Assembly (NCBI GenBank): GCA_902476645.1
Contig: CABSEG010000054.1
Location: forward strand, 1 to 19,933
DNA: 19,933 nucleotides
From: an uncultured Lachnospiraceae bacterium
GTDB lineage: Bacteria; Bacillota; Clostridia; Lachnospirales; Lachnospiraceae
Direction of reading: 5' to 3'
Position 1 is the first letter of the stretch. Each line of letters starts with the position of its first letter. Positions 15,341-19,933 of this stretch are shown piece by piece. Position numbers and translations under genes: made by a program. A model generated the notes under the pieces. It did no database searches. It worked only from the letters and a program-made list of their open reading frames with translations, and had not been told where the DNA came from.

Positions 15341-16231
15341 ATGTATAAAATTAGAAAAGCGGAAAAACTTGCCGACAAGATTTTTCTGATGGTTGTGGAA
15401 GCGCCGCGCATTGCGAAGCATTGCCTTCCAGGTCAGTTTATCATCGCAAAAAAGGATGAGAAAGGTGAGAGAATTCCTCTGACAATCTGCGATTATGACA
15501 GGAACGAGGGGACCATCACCATTGTATTTCAGATTGTGGGGGCTTCCACGGAGAAGTTTTCCAGACTTCAGGCAGGGGATGCATTCCGGGATTTTGTGGG
15601 CCCTCTGGGCAAGCCCTCAGAATTGTGTACAGACCCTATAGAAGAAGTGAAGAAAAAGAAAATTCTTTTTGTAGCCGGAGGAGTTGGAACCGCGCCTGTT
15701 TATCCCCAGGTAAAATGGCTTCATGAGCAGGGGATTGAGGCAGATGTTATCATGGGCTCCAAAACCAAGGATCTGCTGATTTTGGAAAAGGAGATGGAAG
15801 CGGTGGCAGGAAATCTCTATGTGACCACCGACGATGGCTCCTACGGCCGCAGCGGAATGGTGACAAAGGTCATTGAGGATCTGGTGGAAAACGATGGAAA
15901 AAAATATGATTTGGTTGTTGCCATCGGTCCGATGATTATGATGAAGTTTTGCTGTCTTACCACGAAAAAATACCAACTGCCCACGATCGTCAGTATGAAT
16001 CCGATCATGGTGGACGGAACCGGTATGTGCGGTGCCTGTCGTCTGAAAGTTGGGGATGAGATCAAGTTTGCCTGTGTGGACGGACCGGAATTTGACGGCC
16101 ATTTGATCAACTTTGACGAGGCTATGAAGAGGCAAATGATGTATAAAACCGCAGAGGGCAGAGCGATTCTGAAGCTTCAGGAGGGAGATACCCACCATGG
16201 AGGATGCGGACATTGCGGAGGTGACGAATAA
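15341..16231 (+). CDS. nfnA: NADH-dependent ferredoxin:NADP+ oxidoreductase, small subunit (NfnA)
   Basis: Small subunit of the electron-bifurcating Nfn complex, which couples NADH and reduced ferredoxin to NADP+ reduction in the cytoplasm of anaerobes. The family is often annotated sulfide/dihydroorotate dehydrogenase-like FAD/NAD-binding. The 296-residue product has an FAD barrel (about 1-95, ending FVGPLGKPS), an NAD-binding Rossmann part with FVAGGVGTAPVYP (110-122), and a [2Fe-2S] region. In characterised Nfn the cluster is held by one Asp and three Cys. Here Asp225, Cys230, Cys233 and Cys245 fit that pattern. The tail HHGGCGHCGG adds two Cys and three His. ATG 15341 has GGAGG (15330-15334) 6 bases upstream; TTG 15335 is in frame but too close. 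The stop overlaps the nfnB start by one base, so the two are translationally coupled. Confidence 0.92.
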   Translation: MYKIRKAEKLADKIFLMVVEAPRIAKHCLPGQFIIAKKDEKGERIPLTICDYDRNEGTITIVFQIVGASTEKFSRLQAGDAFRDFVGPLGKPSELCTDPIEEVKKKKILFVAGGVGTAPVYPQVKWLHEQGIEADVIMGSKTKDLLILEKEMEAVAGNLYVTTDDGSYGRSGMVTKVIEDLVENDGKKYDLVVAIGPMIMMKFCCLTTKKYQLPTIVSMNPIMVDGTGMCGACRLKVGDEIKFACVDGPEFDGHLINFDEAMKRQMMYKTAEGRAILKLQEGDTHHGGCGHCGGDE

Positions 16232-17625
16232 TGGCAGATGTATTAAAAAAAGTTCCTGTAAGAGAACAGGAACCCAAAGTTAGAGCAGTTAATTTTGATG
16301 AGGTATGTCTTGGATATAACAAAGAAGAGGCTATGGAAGAGGCGGCACGCTGTATCAATTGTAAGAATGCAAAATGCGTACAGGGATGTCCCGTATCTAT
16401 CAATATTCCAGGATTTATCCATCAGGTAAAAGAAGGAAATATTGAAGAGGCATACAAGATTATCTCGGAGTCCAGCGCGCTTCCGGCTATTTGTGGACGG
16501 GTCTGTCCCCAGGAGAGCCAGTGTGAGGGAAAATGTATCCGAGGGATCAAAGGGGAACCCATTTCCATTGGAAAGCTGGAACGCTTTACGGCAGACTGGG
16601 CAAGAGAGCACGGGATAAAGCCTCCGGCACCTGCAGCTTCAAACGGTCACAAGGTAGCTGTGATCGGTTCCGGCCCTGCTGGTCTGACCTGTGCCGGTGA
16701 TCTGGCAAAGATGGGATACGATGTGACTATCTTTGAAGCGCTTCATGAGGCAGGCGGCGTTTTGGTATATGGTATTCCGGAGTTTCGTCTTCCCAAGAGC
16801 GCAGTGGTAAAGGCTGAAGTGGAAAATGTAAAATCTTTGGGTGTCAAGATCGAAACGAATGTGATTATCGGGAAATCCACTACCATTGATGAATTGATGG
16901 AAGAAGAAGGTTTTGAGGCTGTCTTTATCGGATCCGGAGCGGGTCTTCCTATGTTTATGGGAATTCCGGGAGAAAATGCAAATGGCGTATTCTCCGCCAA
17001 CGAATATCTGACCCGGAATAATCTTATGAAAGCTTTTGATGAAGATTACGACACACCTATAGCCAGAGGTAAAAAAGTAGCTGTGGTAGGCGGCGGTAAT
17101 GTAGCCATGGATGCCGCCAGGACGGCATTGCGCCTTGGGGCAGAGGTACATATTGTATACCGCAGAAGCGAAGCTGAACTTCCGGCAAGAGTGGAAGAGG
17201 TTCACCACGCAAAAGAGGAAGGGGTTATCTTCGATCTGCTTACGAATCCGGTGGAAATATTGGTAGATGAGAATGACGCGGTAAAAGGTATGCGCTGCAT
17301 TCGTATGGAACTGGGAGAGCCGGATGCATCAGGAAGAAGACGACCGGTTCCAATTCCGGGTTCTGAGTTTGAACTGGAGCTGGATACCGTGATTATGTCC
17401 CTTGGAACCTCTCCCAATCCATTGATCTCCTCCACCACCATTGGTTTGGATATTAATAAGAGAAAATGTATCATCGCAGATGAGGAAACAGGAAAGACAT
17501 CAAAAGAAGGCGTGTATGCCGGCGGAGACGCCGTAACAGGAGCGGCAACCGTCATCTTGGCTATGGGTGCCGGGAAGGCTGCGGCAAAAGGTATTGACGA
17601 GTTTTTAAAGAACAAATATCAATAA
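16231..17625 (+). CDS. nfnB: NADH-dependent ferredoxin:NADP+ oxidoreductase, large subunit (NfnB; GltD-like)
   Basis: Large subunit of Nfn, homologous to the glutamate synthase small subunit and often misannotated gltA or gltD. It carries two [4Fe-4S] clusters and the bifurcating FAD, and it binds NADP(H). The 464-residue product has an N-terminal cysteine-rich domain with Cys41, 44, 49 and 53 and a second set Cys88, 92, 98 and 102. It then has an FAD Rossmann motif VIGSGPAGLTCAG (144-156) and an NADPH motif VVGGGNVAMDAART (near 286). A C-terminal FAD motif GVYAGGDAVTGAATVILAMGAG follows. No glutamate synthase large subunit lies nearby, and the partner is NfnA, which supports Nfn over GltD. 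ATG 16231 shares its first base with the nfnA stop; the GAGG at 16218-16221 gives a spacing of about 9. A terminator follows immediately. Confidence 0.93.
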   Translation: MADVLKKVPVREQEPKVRAVNFDEVCLGYNKEEAMEEAARCINCKNAKCVQGCPVSINIPGFIHQVKEGNIEEAYKIISESSALPAICGRVCPQESQCEGKCIRGIKGEPISIGKLERFTADWAREHGIKPPAPAASNGHKVAVIGSGPAGLTCAGDLAKMGYDVTIFEALHEAGGVLVYGIPEFRLPKSAVVKAEVENVKSLGVKIETNVIIGKSTTIDELMEEEGFEAVFIGSGAGLPMFMGIPGENANGVFSANEYLTRNNLMKAFDEDYDTPIARGKKVAVVGGGNVAMDAARTALRLGAEVHIVYRRSEAELPARVEEVHHAKEEGVIFDLLTNPVEILVDENDAVKGMRCIRMELGEPDASGRRRPVPIPGSEFELELDTVIMSLGTSPNPLISSTTIGLDINKRKCIIADEETGKTSKEGVYAGGDAVTGAATVILAMGAGKAAAKGIDEFLKNKYQ

Positions 17626-17628
17626 GAA

Positions 17629-17661
17629 AAAGGCTGCTGCTTGAGGAAAGCAGCAGCCTTT
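17629..17661 (+). terminator. Intrinsic terminator after nfnB
   Basis: AAAGGCTGCTGC (17629-17640) and GCAGCAGCCTTT (17650-17661) form a perfect 12-bp stem with a 9-base loop. It ends in TTT then CTC. It begins three bases after the nfnB stop and ends the nfnAB unit. Confidence 0.8.
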
Positions 17662-17708
17662 CTCAGAACAGAAATGAAAACAAGTGTGAAAGAGTCAGGA
17701 GGAAACGT

Positions 17709-18002
17709 ATGGTTACGCACATTGTAATGTGGAATTTTGCAGATCATTTGTCAGAGAAAGAAAAAGAGCAGGCGGGGAAGCGAATGAAAGAAATCCTGGA
17801 GCCACTGAAAAATCAGATTCCGGGGGTGCTTTCTCTTAAGGTTGTCATCTGTCCATTGGAAAGCAGCACCAAGGATGTGGCCCTAATTGGTGAATATGAG
17901 AGCGAAGACGCACTGAAAGAATATGCCGTGCATCCGTTACATGTGGAGGCCGGAGCCTATATTAAAACCGTAACCTGTAACCGGGAATGTCTGGATTACT
18001 AA
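17709..18002 (+). CDS. Dabb (stress-responsive alpha/beta barrel) domain protein
   Basis: Small cytoplasmic protein of 97 residues with a single Dabb ferredoxin-like fold, a domain that usually dimerises. It begins VTHIVMWNF, a family hallmark (His-Ile-Val-Met-Trp/Phe). An amphipathic helix and PGVLSLKVVICPLESSTKDVALIGEYESEDALKEYAVHPLHVE follow, including the YxxHPxHxE motif near 75-82. The substrate and role are not known for most such proteins. ATG 17709 has AGGAGG 7 bases upstream. It stops one base before the rlmH start, so the two genes are probably co-translated. The preceding terminator makes this pair a separate unit. Confidence 0.88.
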   Translation: MVTHIVMWNFADHLSEKEKEQAGKRMKEILEPLKNQIPGVLSLKVVICPLESSTKDVALIGEYESEDALKEYAVHPLHVEAGAYIKTVTCNRECLDY

Positions 18003-18003
18003 A

Positions 18004-18483
18004 ATGAAGATTACGTTGATTGTGGTGGGAAAGATCAAGGAGCGTTACTTTAGCGATGCTGTCAAGGAGTACGAAAAACGACTTAGGCGATATTGTAAGT
18101 TGGAAATCAAGGAAGTTGCAGATGAAAAGACCCCGGACGGGGCGAGTCAGGCTCAGGAACAGCAGATTAAAAGGAAAGAAGGAGAGCGGATTTTGGCCCA
18201 GATCAGGGAAGGCGCCTATGTGATTGCCCTGGCTATTGAGGGGAAAGCCTTAAGTTCTGAGCAGTTAGCTAAAAAGATGGGTGATCTTGCCGTAGCTGGA
18301 ACCAGCCACCTGATTTTCTTGATCGGAGGCTCTCTGGGACTGGATGATTCCGTACTAAAAAGAGCAGATAGTCAGCTCAGCTTTTCTGCCATGACCTTTC
18401 CCCATCAGTTAATGCGGGTGATCCTGCTGGAACAAATCTATCGGGGATTTCGCATTTTGAATCACGAACCGTATCACAAGTAA
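18004..18483 (+). CDS. rlmH: 23S rRNA (pseudouridine-1915-N3) methyltransferase RlmH
   Basis: SPOUT-class methyltransferase that methylates the pseudouridine at position 1915 of 23S rRNA in helix 69, acting on the assembled 70S ribosome with S-adenosylmethionine. The 159-residue product matches the family length. It has the N-terminal MKITLIVVGKIKERYF, then YVIALAIEGKALSSEQLA, then the knot region HLIFLIGGSLGLDDSVLKRAD. The C-terminal FPHQLMRVILLEQIYRGFRILNHEPYHK is the family signature. ATG 18004 lies one base after the Dabb stop, and no strong Shine-Dalgarno is seen, which fits translational coupling. Its last codons form part of a terminator. Confidence 0.97.
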   Translation: MKITLIVVGKIKERYFSDAVKEYEKRLRRYCKLEIKEVADEKTPDGASQAQEQQIKRKEGERILAQIREGAYVIALAIEGKALSSEQLAKKMGDLAVAGTSHLIFLIGGSLGLDDSVLKRADSQLSFSAMTFPHQLMRVILLEQIYRGFRILNHEPYHK

Positions 18484-18495
18484 GTGCGGTTTTTT
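18467..18495 (+). terminator. Bulged intrinsic terminator overlapping the rlmH stop
   Basis: AACCG (18467-18471) pairs with CGGTT (18487-18491), and CAC with GTG inside, with a TAT bulge. TTTTTT follows (18490-18495). The stop codon of rlmH (18481-18483) is in the loop. The interrupted stem keeps this at moderate confidence. Confidence 0.5.
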
Positions 18496-18596
18496 ACAGA
18501 TATGATGCATCGTTTTTTAATGCCTGTTCATGTTTGGAAATAGTACGCTGTGTGAAAATGGAAAGAGATCCTTTAAAAAATGGATTGCTTTATAGC

Positions 18597-18620
18597 AAGA
18601 TATGAGATTTCTCATATCTT
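18597..18620 (+). promoter_or_regulatory. Perfect 10-bp inverted repeat upstream of the short-chain dehydrogenase
   Basis: AAGATATGAG (18597-18606), ATTT, CTCATATCTT (18611-18620) is a perfect dyad 33 bases before ATG 18654. No T run follows on either strand, so it does not look like a terminator. It could be an operator or an mRNA hairpin. The rest of the 170-base gap after rlmH holds no ORF I would call, and no clear consensus promoter. Confidence 0.5.
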
Positions 18621-18653
18621 ATTAAAGAATCAGAAATGAAGGAAACCTGAACT

Positions 18654-19532
18654 ATGAAAGAATGTATCCATACCAGTGATTTTCCCAAAGCTTTTCCACC
18701 TCAACAACAATGTATACAGCCCGGGATAGAGGCACAGATGAAACCATTACCGGTTTTCTGCGACAGTTGCTATCAGGGAAGTGGAAAGCTTTTAGGAAAA
18801 ACTGCTTTCATTACCGGAGGAGACAGTGGTATCGGCAGAGCAGTGGCAGTAGCATTTGCAAAAGAAGGAGCAAATGTAGTCATAGCATATCTGGATGAGC
18901 ATATTGATGCTGAGCAGACGAAACAATATATCCAAGAGACAGGGCACAAATGCCTGCTGCTTTCCGGGGACATTCGGGATGAATGTATATGTAAAAAGAT
19001 GGTAGAAGAGGCTGGAAAACAATTTGGAAAAATTGATATTCTGGTGAATAATGCAGGAGTTCAGTTTCCACGTAACAGTATCCAGGATATTTCAAAAGAG
19101 CAGTTGTATTTAACCTTTGAGACAAATGTTTTTTCCATGTTTTATTTTGTGAAATCAGCTTTAAACTATATGGGACGGGGTGGTTCTATTATTAACACGG
19201 CTTCGGTAACAGCATATCAGGGAGAGGTGGATTTAATTGACTATTCATCCACAAAAGGGGCCATTGTCTCTTTTACCCGCTCCTTGTCCCAGTCTTTGGT
19301 ATGCGAAGGAATCCGGGTAAATGCAGTAGCACCTGGTCCTATTTGGACACCATTAATCGTTTCTTCTTTTTCACCAGAAAAAATATCGCAATTTGGTCAG
19401 GACACTCCTATGAGAAGGGCAGGCCAACCGGTGGAGTTGGCTCCGGCCTATGTTTATCTGGCTTCCAACGATTCTTCCTATGTGACAGGTCAGGTCATTC
19501 ATGTAAATGGAGGAACCATGGTAGAAAGCTGA
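18654..19532 (+). CDS. SDR-family oxidoreductase (general-stress-protein 39 / YhdF-like)
   Basis: NAD(P)-dependent short-chain dehydrogenase, classical type with an N-terminal extension of about 45 residues, as in the YdaD/YhdF stress proteins. The 292-residue product has the cofactor motif TGGDSGIG (54-61), the NNAG motif (132-135), catalytic Ser184 and the YxxxK pair Tyr197/Lys201. The PGPIWTPL segment and the C-terminal VTGQVIHVNGGTMV are typical. The acidic region GDIRD is present. The substrate is unknown. ATG 18654 has AAGGAAA about 9 bases upstream. It stands alone between rlmH and the coat gene. A perfect dyad lies just upstream (18597-18620). Confidence 0.9.
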   Translation: MKECIHTSDFPKAFPPQQQCIQPGIEAQMKPLPVFCDSCYQGSGKLLGKTAFITGGDSGIGRAVAVAFAKEGANVVIAYLDEHIDAEQTKQYIQETGHKCLLLSGDIRDECICKKMVEEAGKQFGKIDILVNNAGVQFPRNSIQDISKEQLYLTFETNVFSMFYFVKSALNYMGRGGSIINTASVTAYQGEVDLIDYSSTKGAIVSFTRSLSQSLVCEGIRVNAVAPGPIWTPLIVSSFSPEKISQFGQDTPMRRAGQPVELAPAYVYLASNDSSYVTGQVIHVNGGTMVES

Positions 19533-19649
19533 TAGCGAAAATGGTTGTTTTCCTTTTCGGCAGCACATACTGAAAGGAACAAAATCCATTTGACAATATA
19601 GGAAAGAACTCCCTTGAGACGAAATCCGCACTTTTGCGCATACTGAATA

Positions 19650-19674
19650 TGAAATCGATTGAAATCTGATTTCA
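19650..19674 (+). repeat. Triple TGAAATC motif upstream of the coat gene
   Basis: TGAAATC occurs at 19650-19656 and 19660-19666, ten bases apart, and its inverse GATTTCA at 19668-19674. The last two are separated by one base and form an odd dyad. The set ends two bases before the GGGAG ribosome site of the coat gene. It may be a regulator site or a hairpin next to the Shine-Dalgarno. The gap 19533-19649 contains nothing else I can support beyond a weak dyad after the dehydrogenase. Confidence 0.4.
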
Positions 19675-19690
19675 GAAGGGAGTGTTGTCA

Positions 19691-19933
19691 GTGAAGACAC
19701 AAGAAGAACATCTGGCAATTGCGTCGATACCTGTCCAGGTTTGGGGAGAGCTATACACACAAGAGGAGGCTCTGAAGGCAGGAACTATTTTCAAAGATCT
19801 TGACATGCCATTTTTTGCAGCAGAGAATATTACGCCATCCAATCAAAGAGTTACAGATTCTCTGAAAGACCCCAAGCAGCAGAAACGTGAGGAAAAAATT
19901 GAGGAGATTCAAAGGATAAGTTTTCTTTTGGAC
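19691..19933 (+). CDS. cotJA: CotJA-like spore-coat protein, 3' end cut by window edge
   Basis: The frame runs from GTG 19691 to the last base (81 codons, no stop). GAAGGGAG (19675-19682) is 8 bases upstream. The peptide begins MKTQEEHLAIASIPVQVW, then GELYTQEEALKAGTIFKDLDMPF. The LA-x-x-x-P-Q and AL-x-x-GT-x-F-x-x-LD-x-P pattern is that of CotJA spore-coat proteins, which are made in the mother cell during sporulation and lie in the coat with CotJB and CotJC. After DMPF the frame continues through a Lys/Gln-rich stretch to EEIQRISFLLD, which resembles the beginning of CotJB. This may be a fused CotJA-CotJB or simply a long CotJA. A true answer needs the bases beyond 19933. It supports a spore-forming host. 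Confidence 0.7.
   Translation, partial: MKTQEEHLAIASIPVQVWGELYTQEEALKAGTIFKDLDMPFFAAENITPSNQRVTDSLKDPKQQKREEKIEEIQRISFLLD

Noticed and set aside
16231..17625. Annotation as glutamate synthase small subunit
   Set aside because: No glutamate synthase large subunit lies nearby, and the gene overlaps the nfnA stop by one base, which fits the Nfn complex better.
18510..18530. GATGCATC palindrome after rlmH
   Set aside because: An 8-base self-complementary site is expected by chance and has no supporting context.
19589..19618. TTGACA in the gap after the dehydrogenase as a promoter for the coat gene
   Set aside because: No -10-like hexamer lies 16-18 bases downstream. A CotJA-type gene would be expected to use a sporulation sigma factor, for which I saw only a weak CATACT-like site.

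Overview
The window looks like a core chromosomal segment of a strictly anaerobic, spore-forming Firmicute, most likely a Lachnospiraceae-type Clostridia. The evidence is the NfnAB electron-bifurcating pair, the redox repressor Rex, a lone EndoA/MazF next to alanine racemase, SpoIIIE/FtsK, and a CotJA-type spore-coat gene at the right edge. Strong purine-rich ribosome binding sites and intrinsic terminators fit the same assignment. The genus is not determinable from the sequence alone. Nearly all genes lie on the + strand. The one exception is an ABC-F ATPase at 427-2358. I see no tRNA, rRNA, CRISPR array, insertion sequence or prophage, and no gene-free gap exceeds 180 bases.

Layout. 1-411 is the 3' end of an NADP-isocitrate dehydrogenase gene. 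It converges on the ABC-F gene across a shared bidirectional terminator. 2520-7740 is a co-directional run: aspartate kinase, rex, NAD(P)HX epimerase/dehydratase (frameshifted near its end), alanine racemase and the MazF-type endoribonuclease. It combines lysine/peptidoglycan precursor supply with NAD(P)H redox sensing and repair. 7837-10780 holds a CNNM/CBS transporter-like membrane protein, a YebC/TACO1 protein and a poorly characterised CFI-box protein, closed by a strong terminator. 10884-15217 holds a TepA-like ClpP-fold protease, undecaprenyl-diphosphatase behind a structured leader, and the FtsK/SpoIIIE translocase. 15341-17625 is nfnAB with its own promoter, a 5' hairpin and a terminator. 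17709-18483 is a Dabb-domain protein plus rlmH. 18654-19532 is a stress-type short-chain dehydrogenase. 19691 to the end is a CotJA-like coat gene that may continue into a CotJB-like segment.

How the genes fit together. Several products turn over or sense NAD(P)(H): isocitrate dehydrogenase and NfnAB make or exchange NADPH, Rex reads the NADH/NAD+ ratio, and Nnr repairs hydrated NAD(P)H. Aspartate kinase, alanine racemase and UppP feed cell-wall synthesis. FtsK/SpoIIIE and CotJA point to division and sporulation.

Most of the window is ordinary housekeeping DNA, and I do not see a clear new multi-gene system. The points most worth a second look are: a Gly-to-Glu change in the first Walker A motif of the ABC-F protein; an apparent 13-base deletion that breaks nnr; two long hairpins whose imperfect pairs are all G-U (rex-nnr gap and the uppP leader); the CFI-box protein; the lone MazF; a possible 36-codon ORF after mazF; and the possible CotJA-CotJB fusion at the right edge.
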